DNA of 64,000 nt from Stenotrophomonas rhizophila (GCF_007667275.1 NZ_VDQT01000001.1:930001-994000); one strand, 5' to 3'. Counted from the first letter of the stretch, positions 1-9,525 are shown. A program made the numbers and translations. The notes: a model not told the origin generated them from the sequence alone.

Positions 1-437
1 CGATGTTCCAGGTCGAAGACCCACTGCGATAAACGCGCGCGGCGGATCGCCAGCGGTTCCAGGTTGGCCGGCAGCGCCTCGGTCCGGCGCAGCACGTTGC
101 GGATCCGCGCCAGCAGCTCGCGCGGTTCGAACGGCTTGCCCAGGTAGTCGTCGGCGCCCATCTCCAGGCCCAGCACGCGGTCGATCGGCTCGCTGCGCGC
201 GGTGAGCATGATCACCGGCGTGCTCGAGCGCGCGCGCAGGTCACGGCACAGGGTGAGCCCGTCCTCGCGCGGCAGGTTGAGGTCGAGCACGATCAGGTCC
301 ACATGCTCGCGGTCCAGTACCTGGCGCATGCCCTGGCCATCGCTGGCAGTGCTCACCTGGTAGCCGGCGCGGCCGAGCTGCTCGGCCAGCAGCTGGCGGA
401 TGTCATTGTCGTCGTCGACGATCAGCAGGCGTTGCAT
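1..437 (-). CDS. macR: OmpR-family response regulator, 3' end outside window (probable MacR)
   Basis: The first 145 residues are visible; the gene runs off the left edge. The receiver domain is complete, with acidic residues D8-D10, phosphoacceptor D52 in the LDLNLP motif, T79 and K101 of the KPF motif. The DNA-binding winged-helix domain starts near residue 125 and is cut. It should be a transcription factor phosphorylated by a partner histidine kinase lying beyond the edge. It is transcribed divergently from macABC, the arrangement reported for the MacRS two-component system next to MacABC in S. maltophilia, so it probably regulates the pump. The family assignment is secure; the MacR name rests on gene context. 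Confidence 0.8.
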   Translation of the reverse strand, partial: MQRLLIVDDDNDIRQLLAEQLGRAGYQVSTASDGQGMRQVLDREHVDLIVLDLNLPREDGLTLCRDLRARSSTPVIMLTARSEPIDRVLGLEMGADDYLGKPFEPRELLARIRNVLRRTEALPANLEPLAIRRARLSQWVFDLEH

Positions 438-553
438 TGTTGTGGTCTCCATGCGGCGATGATCCCCTGTCGGGAGCTGAACCGCATCCTCTGGTTTGCG
501 TACGCATGTTTCAGGCACCGCGCCCGATACATACCGACACGTGGAAAGGTGGC

Positions 554-610
554 GTGGTTACGTGGTGTTACACGGCGAGCGTTGAGCGGCCCTGCCCCGC
601 TCTTCACAAT
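554..610 (+). promoter_or_regulatory. Candidate macABC promoter with upstream direct repeat
   Basis: TTGAGC (582-587) and CACAAT (605-610) are 17 bp apart and would start transcription near 617, ahead of the macA start. Ten bp upstream of the -35 box lies an imperfect direct repeat, GTGGTTAC (554-561) and GTGGTGTTAC (562-571). OmpR-type regulators usually bind tandem direct repeats at about this spacing, so it is a candidate site for the adjacent response regulator. The boxes are seen in the sequence; the regulator link is inference. Confidence 0.45.
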
Positions 611-652
611 GCTGACAACGCCGGACACCGGCCTGTCGAGTTGACGATCATC

Positions 653-1891
653 GTGAAGCCCCGCCTGCCCACCACCCGCCGCGGCCGCGTGCTGCTGTTG
701 ATCGCCGCCCTCGTCGTGGTCGTCGCCATTGTCGCATGGACCCTGCGCAAGCCCAGCGCGCCGACCCTGGCTACCAGTCCGGTGACCCGCGGCGACCTGG
801 AACAGACGGTGGAAGCCACCGGCGTGATCGATGCCTACAAGCTGGTCAGCGTCGGTGCGCAGGCGTCCGGCCAGATCAAGTCGCTGAAGGTGCAGCTGGG
901 CGACACCGTCAGACAGGGCGACCTGATCGCCGAAATCGACGCCACCACCCAGCAGAACGCCGTGCTCAATGCGCAGGCGTCGCTGGACCAGGTCATCGCC
1001 CAGCGCGCGGTGCAGCAGGCCAGCCTGCGCCAGGCCGAACTGGAGTTCGCCCGCCAGCAGCAGATGCTGGCGGCCGAAGCGACCTCGCGGGCCGAATATG
1101 ACACCGCCGAAGCCCAGCTGAAGACCGCCCGTGCCCAGGTCAAGTCGTACGAGGCGCAGATCAAGGGCCGCGAAACCGAGCTCGGCACCGCCAACGCCAA
1201 CCTGGCCTATACCCGCATCACCGCGCCGATGGACGGCACCGTGGTCGCGGTGGTCGCCGAAGAAGGCCGCACCGTCAACGCCAACCAGACCGCACCGACC
1301 ATCGTCATGCTGGCGCGGTTGGACCTGGTCACGGTCAATGCGGAAGTGTCCGAAGCGGACGTGGTCAAGATCAAGGCCGGCATGCCGGTGTACTTCACGA
1401 CCCTGGGCGATCCGGACCGCAAGTACCACGCCACCCTGCGCCAGATCAATCCGGCGCCCTCGTCGATCGCCAGCGACAGTTCGAGCAGCTCCAGTTCGTC
1501 CAGTTCCAGCGCCAGCACCGCCGTGTACTACAACGCACTGTTCGACGTGGAAAACCCGGACGGTACGCTGCGCATCGACATGACCGCGCAGGTCTCGGTG
1601 CTGCTCAAGCAGGCCAGGGGCGTACTGACCATTCCGTCGGTGGCGCTGGGCCCGAAGGCGCGCGACGGCCAGTACGTGGTGCGCGTGGCCGATGCCGACG
1701 GCATGCCGCAGCCGCGCAAGGTCAGGATCGGCATCAACACCGGCTCCAGCGCCGAAGTGCTCTCGGGGTTGAAGGAAGGCGAGAAGGTGGTGGTCGGTGA
1801 AGGCAGCGCCACCCCGGCCGCCAACAGCGGTGGCAGCCGCGGCGGTGCGCAGATGCGCATGGGCGGCCCGGGCATGGGGCCGCGTCGATGA
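653..1891 (+). CDS. macA: MacA-type periplasmic adaptor (membrane fusion protein) of ABC efflux pump
   Basis: 412 residues from a GTG start; an in-frame TTG lies at 641 and no ATG is better placed. Residues about 10-30 form one N-terminal membrane anchor. Then come a split lipoyl domain, a coiled-coil hairpin rich in Gln and Ala, and a beta-barrel/membrane-proximal region, as in RND/ABC adaptor proteins. It should bridge MacB in the inner membrane to the outer membrane channel encoded downstream. An odd feature is a run of eleven serines (S276-S286, at 1478-1510) inside a Ser-rich stretch in the C-terminal half. The stop codon overlaps the macB start (ATGA). The C-terminus is Gly/Arg/Met-rich. 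Confidence 0.9.
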   Translation: MKPRLPTTRRGRVLLLIAALVVVVAIVAWTLRKPSAPTLATSPVTRGDLEQTVEATGVIDAYKLVSVGAQASGQIKSLKVQLGDTVRQGDLIAEIDATTQQNAVLNAQASLDQVIAQRAVQQASLRQAELEFARQQQMLAAEATSRAEYDTAEAQLKTARAQVKSYEAQIKGRETELGTANANLAYTRITAPMDGTVVAVVAEEGRTVNANQTAPTIVMLARLDLVTVNAEVSEADVVKIKAGMPVYFTTLGDPDRKYHATLRQINPAPSSIASDSSSSSSSSSSSASTAVYYNALFDVENPDGTLRIDMTAQVSVLLKQARGVLTIPSVALGPKARDGQYVVRVADADGMPQPRKVRIGINTGSSAEVLSGLKEGEKVVVGEGSATPAANSGGSRGGAQMRMGGPGMGPRR

Positions 1892-3858
1892 AGACCGCTG
1901 CGACCGGCGCGCCGCTGCTGCGGCTGCGCGACCTGCGCCGGGAGTTTCCCGCCGGCGACGAGACCATCGCCGTGCTGCGCGACGTCAACCTGGACATTGC
2001 CGCCGGCGAAATGGTGGCCATCGTCGGCCAGTCCGGCTCGGGGAAGTCGACGCTGATGAACATCCTCGGCTGCCTGGACCGCCCCACCCGCGGCAGCTAC
2101 CAGGTCGCAGGCCGCGAGACCGGCAGCATGCTGCCCGACGAGCTGGCAGAACTGCGCCGCGAGCACTTCGGCTTCATCTTCCAGCGCTACCACCTGCTGG
2201 GTGACCTCGATGCCCGCGGCAACGTGGAAGTGCCGTCGGTGTACGCAGGCAGCCCGGCGGCGGTGCGCATCGCGCGCGCCGAACAGCTGCTGCAGCGGCT
2301 GGGCCTGGGCGACCGCATGCGGCACAAGCCCGGCCAGCTGTCCGGCGGCCAGCAGCAGCGCGTATCGATCGCGCGGGCGCTGATGAATGGCGGCGAGGTG
2401 ATCCTGGCCGACGAACCCACCGGCGCGCTGGACACGAAATCCGGCGAGGAAGTGATGGGCATCCTGGGCGAGCTGCATGCCGAAGGCCACACCATCATCA
2501 TCGTCACCCACGACATGTCGGTGGCCGAACACGCCCAGCGCATCATCGAGATCCGCGACGGCGAGATCATCGCCGACCGCATCAACCCCAACGCGCCCAG
2601 CTACCGCGCCCAGCGCACGCCGACCGTGGCCGCCGCCAGGGGGCACAGCTGGCGTGCCGCGCGGGACCGCTTCACCGAGGCGTTCCGCATGGCCCTGCTG
2701 GCGATGAACGCGCACCGCCTGCGCACCTTCCTGACCATGCTCGGCATCATCATCGGCATTGCCTCGGTGGTGTCGGTGGTCGCGATGGGCAACGGGTCGC
2801 AGCAGCAGATCCTGCAGAACATCAGCGCGCTGGGCACCAACACCATCGACGTCTACCCCGGCCGCGGCTTCGGCGACATGCGCTCGGCACGCGTGCAGAC
2901 GCTGAAGGCCAGCGATGCCGATGCGCTGTCGCGGCAGAGCTACATCGACAGCGTCACCCCCAGCGTCTCCTCGTCGGCCACCGCGCGCTACCGCAACCAG
3001 TCGGCCACCGCACAGGTCAGCGGCGTGGGCGAACAGTTCTTCCGGGTCAAGGGCGTGACCCTGAGCGCGGGCAGTTTCTTCGATGCCGATGCGGTGAAAG
3101 GACTGGCGCAGGTGGCGGTGATCGATGAGAACACCCGCACCCAGTTCCTCCCCAACGGCGCCGACCCGGTCGGCCAGGTGATCCTGCTGGGCAACGTGCC
3201 GGTGCGCGTGATCGGCGTGGCACAGCGCCAGAGCATGGGCTTTGGCAGCAGCACCAGCCTGTCGATCTGGGTGCCCTACACCACCGTGATGTCGCGCATG
3301 CTGGGCCAGAGCCACGTGTCCAGCATCACCGTACGGGTGGACGATGCAACCCCGATGGATGCGGCGCAGGCGGCGATCTCCAGGCTGCTGGTCATGCGCC
3401 ACGGTACCGAGGACTTCTTCCTGAGCAACAGCGCCGAGATCCGCGACACCATCGAGCAGACCACGCGCACGATGACGCTGCTGATCAGTGCCATCGCCGC
3501 GATCGCGCTGCTGGTGGGCGGGATCGGAGTGATGAACATCATGCTGGTGTCGGTCACTGAGCGCACCCGCGAAATCGGCGTGCGCATGGCGGTGGGCGCG
3601 CGGCAAAGCGATATCCGCCAGCAGTTCCTGATCGAAGCGGTACTGGTCTGCCTGCTCGGCGGCCTGCTCGGCGTGGGCCTGTCGCTGGTGGTGGGCTGGG
3701 TTTTCGACACCTTCGCCCCTGATTTCAGGATGCTGTTTTCGACCGCCTCGATCGTGGCCGCGTTCGCGTGTTCCAGCCTGATCGGCGTGGCGTTCGGCTT
3801 CCTTCCGGCACGCAATGCGGCCCAACTCGACCCCGTGGAGGCGCTGGCGCGCGAATGA
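1888..3858 (+). CDS. macB: MacB ABC transporter, fused ATPase and permease
   Basis: 656 residues, close to the usual MacB length. The N-terminal ATPase has Walker [10 protein letters not shown] (47-55), signature LSGGQQQR and Walker B ILADEPTG. The permease follows: one membrane helix near residue 285 ([18 protein letters not shown]), a long periplasmic domain, and three C-terminal helices including the conserved [20 protein letters not shown] segment. It drives export of macrolide-type compounds or other substrates through MacA and the outer membrane factor. It overlaps macA and the next gene by 4 bp each (ATGA), so the three are translationally coupled. Assignment is certain at family level; the substrate is not shown by sequence. 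Confidence 0.95.
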   Translation: MKTAATGAPLLRLRDLRREFPAGDETIAVLRDVNLDIAAGEMVAIVGQSGSGKSTLMNILGCLDRPTRGSYQVAGRETGSMLPDELAELRREHFGFIFQRYHLLGDLDARGNVEVPSVYAGSPAAVRIARAEQLLQRLGLGDRMRHKPGQLSGGQQQRVSIARALMNGGEVILADEPTGALDTKSGEEVMGILGELHAEGHTIIIVTHDMSVAEHAQRIIEIRDGEIIADRINPNAPSYRAQRTPTVAAARGHSWRAARDRFTEAFRMALLAMNAHRLRTFLTMLGIIIGIASVVSVVAMGNGSQQQILQNISALGTNTIDVYPGRGFGDMRSARVQTLKASDADALSRQSYIDSVTPSVSSSATARYRNQSATAQVSGVGEQFFRVKGVTLSAGSFFDADAVKGLAQVAVIDENTRTQFLPNGADPVGQVILLGNVPVRVIGVAQRQSMGFGSSTSLSIWVPYTTVMSRMLGQSHVSSITVRVDDATPMDAAQAAISRLLVMRHGTEDFFLSNSAEIRDTIEQTTRTMTLLISAIAAIALLVGGIGVMNIMLVSVTERTREIGVRMAVGARQSDIRQQFLIEAVLVCLLGGLLGVGLSLVVGWVFDTFAPDFRMLFSTASIVAAFACSSLIGVAFGFLPARNAAQLDPVEALARE

Positions 3859-5261
3859 AGATTCCATTCCTTTCCCCGTTCGTCCTGCTGCTGTCGGCGT
3901 GCGCGAGCACCGGGCAGTACCAGGTGGATCCGCCCAGCGTGCCGGCCGCGTATGGCCGTGGCGATGCGCAGCGCAATGCGCCGGTCGAACCGTCGGCCAC
4001 GCCTGCCACCAGCCCGCGCAGCGACGTCCGCGACGACGCGTGGTGGAGCGGTTTTGGCGACCCGCGACTGGACCGGGTGATCGCCCGCGCCCTGCAGGCC
4101 AACACCGACCTTGCCTCGGCCGGGCTGGCGGTGCAGCGTGCCCGGCTGCAGGCCGGGCTGAGCGACAACGCCCTATGGCCGCAGCCGTCAGGCAGCGTCA
4201 GCAGCAGCGGCAACCGTGCCATCGACCAGGGCGCGGACTGGAACCGCGGCAGTTCGGCCGGCGTCTCGCTGCAATGGGAAATCGATCTGTGGGGACGCCT
4301 GCGCGCCCAGCGCGACATCGCGCAGTGGGAAGCGCAGGCCAGCGAAGAAGACCTGCAGAACACGGCGCTGCTGGTGATCGGCGATGTAGCGACCCAGTAC
4401 TGGACCCTGGCGTACCTCAACCAGTCGATCAGCGCCGGCCAGGCCAACCTGGAGCGCCTGCAGCGCACCCTGGAACTGGTGCAGGCGCGCTTCGACGCCG
4501 GTGCGGTGTCGCGGCTGGAAGTGCGCCAGGCCACGCAGTCGCTGGAGGCGCAGCGGGCCGCGCAGAGCGCGCTGGAACAGCAACGGGTGGCCAGCCGCAA
4601 TGCGCTGACCGTGCTGCTGGACGGCCAGCCGTGGCCGCAGGCCGACGAGCCGCAGGTGCTGGAGATCGCCGCCACCCCGGTGATTGCCGAAGGCCTGCCG
4701 GCCGGGCTGCTGGGTCGCCGACCCGACCTGCGCGCGGCCGAACTGCGCCTGCGCAACAGCCTGACGAACATAAAGGTGACCGCGACGAGTTATTACCCGG
4801 CGCTGAGCCTGACCGGCGGCGTGAGCAGCGGCGCGACCACGCTGGCGGACGTGTTGAAGAATCCGGTGGCGTCGCTGGGCGCGGGCCTGTCGCTGCCGTT
4901 CCTGAACATCCGCCAGGCGCAGCTGGACACGCAGATCGCCGGCACCGATTACCAGATCGCCGCCAATACGTTCCGGCGCACGCTGTATACGGCGCTGTCG
5001 GAAGTGGACAACGCCTTGTCGGCACGCACCCAGTTGGCCACCCAGGTGGCGGCATCGCAGGCGTCGTATGACGAAGCGGTGGAAATCGAGCGCATGTACG
5101 AAGTGCGCTACCGGGTCGGCGCGACCGACCTGCGCACCTGGCTGGAAGCGCAGCAGACCCGGCGCGATGCGGAGCTGTCGCTGGCGTCGGTGAAGCAGAG
5201 GCAGCTGGTGAACGATGTGACGCTGTTCAAGGCGTTGGGGGGCAGCGCCAACGCGCCATAG
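3855..5261 (+). CDS. macC: Outer membrane efflux lipoprotein (NodT/OprM family), MacC
   Basis: 468 residues. The signal peptide ends in a lipobox, LSAC, with Cys16 as the predicted lipidated residue. The mature part has the repeated structure of the TolC/OprM family, with two outer membrane efflux domains and the conserved segments [16 protein letters not shown] and [12 protein letters not shown]. It should be the exit duct of the MacAB pump. The gene starts inside the macB stop codon (ATGA), which supports a dedicated three-gene pump as described for MacABC in S. maltophilia. The stop codon lies in the loop of a perfect hairpin, annotated separately. Confidence 0.88.
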   Translation: MKIPFLSPFVLLLSACASTGQYQVDPPSVPAAYGRGDAQRNAPVEPSATPATSPRSDVRDDAWWSGFGDPRLDRVIARALQANTDLASAGLAVQRARLQAGLSDNALWPQPSGSVSSSGNRAIDQGADWNRGSSAGVSLQWEIDLWGRLRAQRDIAQWEAQASEEDLQNTALLVIGDVATQYWTLAYLNQSISAGQANLERLQRTLELVQARFDAGAVSRLEVRQATQSLEAQRAAQSALEQQRVASRNALTVLLDGQPWPQADEPQVLEIAATPVIAEGLPAGLLGRRPDLRAAELRLRNSLTNIKVTATSYYPALSLTGGVSSGATTLADVLKNPVASLGAGLSLPFLNIRQAQLDTQIAGTDYQIAANTFRRTLYTALSEVDNALSARTQLATQVAASQASYDEAVEIERMYEVRYRVGATDLRTWLEAQQTRRDAELSLASVKQRQLVNDVTLFKALGGSANAP

Positions 5262-5270
5262 GCGCGTTGG
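5248..5270 (+). other. Perfect hairpin spanning the macC stop codon
   Basis: CCAACGCGCC (5248-5257) and GGCGCGTTGG (5261-5270) are exact complements separated by ATA; the TAG stop (5259-5261) sits in and beside the loop. There is no T-run, so this is not a standard intrinsic terminator. It may protect the 3' end of the mRNA, together with the REP pair just downstream. Confidence 0.6.
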
Positions 5271-5275
5271 CGCGG

Positions 5276-5348
5276 GTAGCGCCGGCCGTTGGCCGGCCGT
5301 CATGAACGATGGTCGGCACCGCGCAGGCCGGCCAACGGCCGGCGCTAC
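5276..5348. repeat. Inverted pair of GTAG-headed REP (SMAG-type) elements
   Basis: A GTAG head followed by a CGCCGGCCGTTGGCCGGC palindrome at 5276-5298 is mirrored by the reverse-complement unit ending in CTAC at 5348. It lies between the convergent macC and rlmB genes. GTAG-headed REPs are characteristic of Stenotrophomonas and are mobilised by RAYT transposases; no RAYT gene is in this window. Confidence 0.85.
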
Positions 5349-5354
5349 CGCCGA

Positions 5355-6098
5355 TCAGCCGCGCTGGCGGACCGCTTCGAACAGGGCGACGCCCGCGGCC
5401 ACCGAGACGTTCAGGCTTTCGATGTCGCCCGGCATCGGAATCTTGACCAGGCCATCGCAGTTTTCGCGGGTCAAGCGGCGCATGCCGTCGGCTTCGCCGC
5501 CCAGCACCAGCGCCACGTTGCCCTTCAGGTCGATGGAATACAGCGACGCGGTCGCTTCGCCGGCCAGGCCGTAGATCCAGACGCCCTGCTTCTGCAGGTC
5601 CTTCAGGCAACGCGACAGGTTGGTCACCGCCACCACCGGAATACGGTCGGCGGCACCTGCCGAGGTTTTGCGCACGGTGGCATTGACCGTGGCCGACTTG
5701 TCCTTGGGAATGATCACCGCGGTGGCCCCGGCGGCGGCAGCGCTGCGCAGGCAGGCGCCGAGGTTGTGCGGGTCCTGCACCTCGTCGAGGATCAGCAGCA
5801 GGGCCTTGCCCTCGGCCGCTTCGACCAGGCCTTCGAGCTCGTTCTCGCCGTAGGTCCGGGCCGCCTGGTAGCGGGCGGCCACGCCCTGGTGGCGCACCGA
5901 ACCGCCCACGCCGTCCAGCGCCTGGGTGTTCACCTTGCGCACGTCGATGCCCTTGCGCCGTGCGTTTTCCTCGATTTCGGTCAGCCGGGGATTCTTCGCG
6001 CTGGCCTCGATGAGCACTTCGCGGACGTTCTCGGCATCGTTCTCGATCGAGGAGGCGACGGCGTTGACGCCGACGATCCACTGGCTTTGCTTGCTCAT
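5355..6098 (-). CDS. rlmB: 23S rRNA (guanosine-2251-2'-O)-methyltransferase RlmB
   Basis: 247 residues from MSKQSQWIVG; an upstream in-frame start would add 14 residues that are not typical of the family. The N-terminal SpoU substrate-binding domain is followed by a trefoil-knot methyltransferase fold. All three SPOUT motifs are present: NLGACLRSAAAAGA, LVLGGEADGMRRLT and IPMPGDIESLNVSVAAGVALFE. It methylates G2251 of the peptidyl-transferase P loop using S-adenosylmethionine. It lies on the same strand downstream of rnr, the usual pairing, but here a GFA-family gene separates them. Its 3' end abuts a REP pair. Confidence 0.95.
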   Translation of the reverse strand: MSKQSQWIVGVNAVASSIENDAENVREVLIEASAKNPRLTEIEENARRKGIDVRKVNTQALDGVGGSVRHQGVAARYQAARTYGENELEGLVEAAEGKALLLILDEVQDPHNLGACLRSAAAAGATAVIIPKDKSATVNATVRKTSAGAADRIPVVAVTNLSRCLKDLQKQGVWIYGLAGEATASLYSIDLKGNVALVLGGEADGMRRLTRENCDGLVKIPMPGDIESLNVSVAAGVALFEAVRQRG

Positions 6099-6160
6099 TG
6101 CGGGGCGGGACCGGTACAGGGGGTGGTAATGGTAGAGCATTGCCGGGGGTCTGTCCGGCG

Positions 6161-6186
6161 GGCAGCCGGGCAGAGCCCGGCTCTAC
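6161..6186 (-). repeat. GTAG-headed REP element
   Basis: Read on the minus strand it is GTAG followed by AGCCGGGCTCTGCCCGGCTGCC, a palindrome. The same sequence variant recurs at 10754 and 58128. It lies between rlmB and the GFA-family gene. Confidence 0.75.
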
Positions 6187-6195
6187 CCGGCTGCC

Positions 6196-6666
6196 TTACC
6201 GCGGCCAGCGATGGGTGTCGTGGTCGGGGTGCTGGTGTGAAACCAGCGTCCGCAGCCGCTCGGCGTCGGGGTCGTCTTCCTGCAGGATCACTGCCAGCCC
6301 GCCCAGCTGGTCCACGAACGGCAGCTTGGACTCGGTGCCGTACTGGACCGTGGGCGGCAGCCGTCCAGGCTGGTCGAAGGCACCGGCGGCCACGGCCATG
6401 CCGTCTTCGCCCTCGTAGGTCAGCGGGGTACCGCAGTCGGCGCAGAAGCCACGGCGGAAATGGTTGGATGACTGGAACCGGCGCGGTTCGCCGCGGGTCC
6501 ACTGGAAGTCGGCACCACGCACCGAGACCAGCGGCGCGTAGTACGCGCCGAAGGCTTTCTGGCACATCCGGCAGTGGCAGATGGAGATGTCAGGCAGGGC
6601 GCCGCGGACGTGGAAGCGGATCGCGCCGCACTGGCAACCGCCGGAGAATTCTGGAACGGGGTTCAT
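6196..6666 (-). CDS. GFA/CENP-V family zinc-binding protein
   Basis: 156 residues from MNPVPEFSGG. Cysteines lie in the typical GFA pattern: GGCQCGAIRF near residue 10, CHCRMCQKAFG near 30 and FCADCGTPL near 75. These form the two zinc sites of the glutathione-dependent formaldehyde-activating fold. Such proteins were named for S-hydroxymethyl-glutathione formation, but most members have no proven activity, so the function should be read as unknown. It sits between rnr and rlmB with REP elements on both sides, which looks like an insertion into an otherwise conserved gene pair. Confidence 0.8.
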   Translation of the reverse strand: MNPVPEFSGGCQCGAIRFHVRGALPDISICHCRMCQKAFGAYYAPLVSVRGADFQWTRGEPRRFQSSNHFRRGFCADCGTPLTYEGEDGMAVAAGAFDQPGRLPPTVQYGTESKLPFVDQLGGLAVILQEDDPDAERLRTLVSHQHPDHDTHRWPR

Positions 6667-6685
6667 GGGTCGGTCCTCGCGTGGC

Positions 6686-6783
6686 GTACCGACCAACGGT
6701 CGGTACCTACCGGGTTCGTACCGACCAACGGTCGGTACCTACCGGTTGGAAGCCTGGGTAGATGCCGACCGTTGGTCGGCATC
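6686..6783. repeat. Cluster of three GTAG-headed REP elements
   Basis: Two tandem minus-strand units (6686-6710 and 6718-6742, GTAGGTACCGACCGTTGGTC type) are followed by one plus-strand unit (6758-6783). They fill the gap between the GFA-family gene and rnr. Confidence 0.8.
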
Positions 6784-6794
6784 CCGGTGACGCC

Positions 6795-9266
6795 TCAATA
6801 CTTCTGCTTCTGCCGCTTGGCCGGCTGGCCACGTGGCGGGAACGCCGGTTCTTCGTCTTCCTTCTCTTCCACCAGCCGGAAGTCGATCTTGCGCTCTTCC
6901 ATGCTGGCCTTGAGCACCAGGATCCGCACGCGATCGCCCAGCCGGTAGCTCTTGCCGCGGCGCTCGCCGCTGAGCGTCTTGCGGGTGGCATCGAACTGGT
7001 AATAGTCGTGCGGCAACTGGGTGACGTGGACCAGGCCGTTGACCTTGGATTCGTCCAGCTCCACGAACAGCCCGAAGCTGGTCACGCCGCTGATCACGCC
7101 GTCGAACTGCCCACCGACGTGCTTTTCCATCCACGCCGCGCGGTAGCGTTCGTCCACTTCGCGCTCGGCCTCGTCGGCACGGCGCTCGCGTTCAGAACAC
7201 TGCAGCGCCAGTGCGGCCATTTCGCGCTGGGTATAGGTGAACTTGTCCAGCGGCTTGCCGCTCAGCGCATGCTTGATCGCGCGGTGCACCAGCAGGTCGG
7301 GGTAGCGGCGGATCGGCGAGGTGAAATGCGCGTACGCATCCAGCGCCAGCCCGAAGTGGCCCTGGTTGTCCGGCGAATACACCGCCAGGCTCTGGCTGCG
7401 CAGCAGCACCGATTCCAGCAGCGCGGCGTCGGGACGCTCGCGCACCTTCTTGAGCAGCTTGGTGTAGTCGCCCGGCTGCACCTTCGACCACGGCGGCAGG
7501 CTCAGCTTGAATTCCTTCAGGAACTCCAGCAGGTCGTCGAACTTCGCCTCCGGCGGCTTGGCGTGGTCACGGAACGGCGCCGGCATGTGCTTATACAGCA
7601 GGTAGCGCGCGGCCTGCACGTTGGCCGCGATCATGCATTCCTCGATCAGCTTGTGCGCGTCGTTGCGCACCAGCATGCCGGCCTGGGTGACTTCGCCGGT
7701 GTTGTCCAGCACGAAGCGCACTTCGGACGATTCGAACTCGATCGCACCGCGCCGGGTGCGCGCCTTGGCCAGCACTTTGTACAACTGGTGCAGGCGCTCG
7801 ACCTGGGGCAGCACCGCGGCGATCTGCGTGCGCACCGCCGGATCGTTTTCACCGACCGCCTGCCAGACCTGGTTGTAGGTCAGGCGGGCATGCGAGTTCA
7901 TCACCGCTTCGTAGAAGCGCGAGTGCATCACTTCACCGTCGCGCCCGACCTGCATGTCGCAGACGAAGCACATGCGGTCGACCTTGGGCATCAGCGAGCA
8001 GATGCCGTTGGACAGGGTCTCGGGCAGCATCGGCACGACGAAGCCGGGGAAGTACACCGAGGTGGCGCGCTTCTGCGCCTCATCGTCCAGCGGCGTGCCG
8101 GGGCGGACATAGTTGGAGACGTCGGCGATGGCCACCACCAGGCGGAAGCCGTCGGCGTTGGGTTCGCAGTAGACCGCGTCGTCGAAGTCCTTGGCGTCTT
8201 CACCGTCGATGGTCACCAGCGGCGTGCTGCGCAGGTCGACGCGGTCGCCGATCATGCCCGGTTCGACCTGCATGGGAACGGCGGCGGCTTCGTCGAGCAC
8301 GGCCTGCGGGAATTCGAATGGCAGCTCGTGGCCGTGGATGGCGGTCTCCACGATCAGCGAGGCGGTGAGCTTGTCACCGAGCACGGCGATGATGCGGCCG
8401 ATCGGCGGACGCCGGGTGTCCGGGGCCTGGGTCAGTTCGCACACCACCAGCTGGCCATCGCGGGCGTCGCCGGTCTGGTCGGGCGGAATCTGCACGTTGC
8501 GCTGGATGCGCTTGTCGTCGGGCACCACGTAGTTGATGCCGAACTCAACGCTGAAACGGCCGATCAGGCGGGTCATCCCGCGCTCGAGCACGCGCGCGAT
8601 GCTGCCTTCGCGGCGCCCGCGCCGGTCGATGCCGGTCACGTTGGCGAGCACGCGGTCGCCATGCATGACCTTGCGCATTTCATACGGCGGCAGGAACAGG
8701 TCGTCGCCACCTTCGACCGGGCGCAGGAAGCCGAACCCTTCGGGATTGGCGATCACCACGCCGGTGATCAGGTTGGTGGCCTGGACGGGGGCGAAGCCGC
8801 CGCGGCGGTTCTGCACCAGCTGGCCGTCGCGCACCATGGCGCCCAGGCGCTTGCCCAGGGCGTCGGCGCGGTCGGGTTCGGTCAGGCCCAGCTGGGCGCC
8901 GATCTCCTCGCCGGTCTGCGGGCCATCGCAGCGGTCGAGCAGCTGCAGGATGGCTTCGCGGCTGGCAATCGGCTGGGCGTAGCGTTCAGCTTCGCGGGCC
9001 GCATAGGGGTCTTCCACCGGGCCGCCTGCCGGCAGCGGGTGCGGATTGCGCCGGGTCGGAACGGAAGCGCCATGGTCCGGCTTGGGCCCGCTGCGCTTGC
9101 CGCCACGGGGCGGTGCCGGGGTGTTCATGGAGTCGGGCATCCAGGGCGGCAGCTTCTTGCCGGACTTGGCAGCAGCAGCGCGGGGCTTGCCCGACGGACC
9201 GGCAGCCTGCTTGGGCGCCGGAGACTTGGGGGCTTTCGCGCCCCGGGTCGGTTTCTTTGTTTTCAT
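6795..9266 (-). CDS. rnr: Ribonuclease R
   Basis: 823 residues from MKTKKPTRGAK; the open frame extends further upstream, but only into the promoter region. The N-terminus is Lys/Pro/Ala-rich and disordered, then come a winged-helix domain near 110-170, two cold-shock domains, the RNB exonuclease domain and a C-terminal S1 domain with a Lys/Arg/Glu tail. The catalytic RNB segment contains TIDGEDAKDFDDAVY, which supplies the acidic magnesium ligands. The enzyme degrades structured RNA 3' to 5', including rRNA and mRNA with REP-type hairpins, which are abundant here. It is divergent from the first tRNA-Leu gene. Confidence 0.96.
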   Translation of the reverse strand: MKTKKPTRGAKAPKSPAPKQAAGPSGKPRAAAAKSGKKLPPWMPDSMNTPAPPRGGKRSGPKPDHGASVPTRRNPHPLPAGGPVEDPYAAREAERYAQPIASREAILQLLDRCDGPQTGEEIGAQLGLTEPDRADALGKRLGAMVRDGQLVQNRRGGFAPVQATNLITGVVIANPEGFGFLRPVEGGDDLFLPPYEMRKVMHGDRVLANVTGIDRRGRREGSIARVLERGMTRLIGRFSVEFGINYVVPDDKRIQRNVQIPPDQTGDARDGQLVVCELTQAPDTRRPPIGRIIAVLGDKLTASLIVETAIHGHELPFEFPQAVLDEAAAVPMQVEPGMIGDRVDLRSTPLVTIDGEDAKDFDDAVYCEPNADGFRLVVAIADVSNYVRPGTPLDDEAQKRATSVYFPGFVVPMLPETLSNGICSLMPKVDRMCFVCDMQVGRDGEVMHSRFYEAVMNSHARLTYNQVWQAVGENDPAVRTQIAAVLPQVERLHQLYKVLAKARTRRGAIEFESSEVRFVLDNTGEVTQAGMLVRNDAHKLIEECMIAANVQAARYLLYKHMPAPFRDHAKPPEAKFDDLLEFLKEFKLSLPPWSKVQPGDYTKLLKKVRERPDAALLESVLLRSQSLAVYSPDNQGHFGLALDAYAHFTSPIRRYPDLLVHRAIKHALSGKPLDKFTYTQREMAALALQCSERERRADEAEREVDERYRAAWMEKHVGGQFDGVISGVTSFGLFVELDESKVNGLVHVTQLPHDYYQFDATRKTLSGERRGKSYRLGDRVRILVLKASMEERKIDFRLVEEKEDEEPAFPPRGQPAKRQKQKY

Positions 9267-9351
9267 CGACCCCCATGGTACCGCGTGGCGGTGTGCAGAA
9301 TGGGTCATTGCCGCCGCGCATGCAGGATTGTGAAGAATTTTCACGAAACCG

Positions 9352-9380
9352 TTGACAAGCCTCCCGGGCATGCCCACAAT
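9352..9380 (+). promoter_or_regulatory. Promoter of tRNA-Leu copy 1
   Basis: A consensus TTGACA (9352-9357), 17-bp spacer and CACAAT (9375-9380) precede the tRNA. The following discriminator is GC-rich (TCGCCCCC), typical of stringently controlled stable-RNA promoters. Confidence 0.85.
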
Positions 9381-9394
9381 TCGCCCCCTGAGTC

Positions 9395-9481
9395 GCCCAG
9401 GTGGCGGAATTGGTAGACGCACTAGCTTCAGGTGCTAGCGGGGGCAACTTCGTGGAGGTTCGAGTCCTCTCCTGGGCACCA
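9395..9481 (+). tRNA. tRNA-Leu (anticodon CAG), copy 1
   Basis: 87 nt with an encoded CCA end. The acceptor stem GCCCAGG pairs with CCTGGGC. The anticodon stem CTAGC/GCTAG encloses a loop with CAG, reading CUG. The long variable arm (GGGGGCAACTTCGTGG) marks a class II tRNA. The flanking GAGTC (9390-9394) and GACTC (9483-9487) can extend the acceptor stem in the precursor. Copies 2 and 3 are identical. Confidence 0.97.
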
Positions 9482-9498
9482 CGACTCGGTAAATGATC

Positions 9499-9521
9499 AA
9501 ACCCGCGCAAGCGGGTTTTTT
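9499..9521 (+). terminator. Intrinsic terminator of tRNA-Leu copy 1
   Basis: AAACCCGC, loop GCAA, GCGGGTTT and a run of T residues. The same terminator follows the other two copies. It is symmetrical enough to end the convergent gst transcript as well. Confidence 0.9.
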
Positions 9522-9525
9522 CGTT

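Noticed and set aside
1528..3867. 779-codon open frame on the minus strand, antisense to macA/macB
   Set aside because: It is rich in His, Arg, Gln and Asp with no domain, as expected from the complement of a GC-rich gene. macB on the other strand has all ABC motifs.
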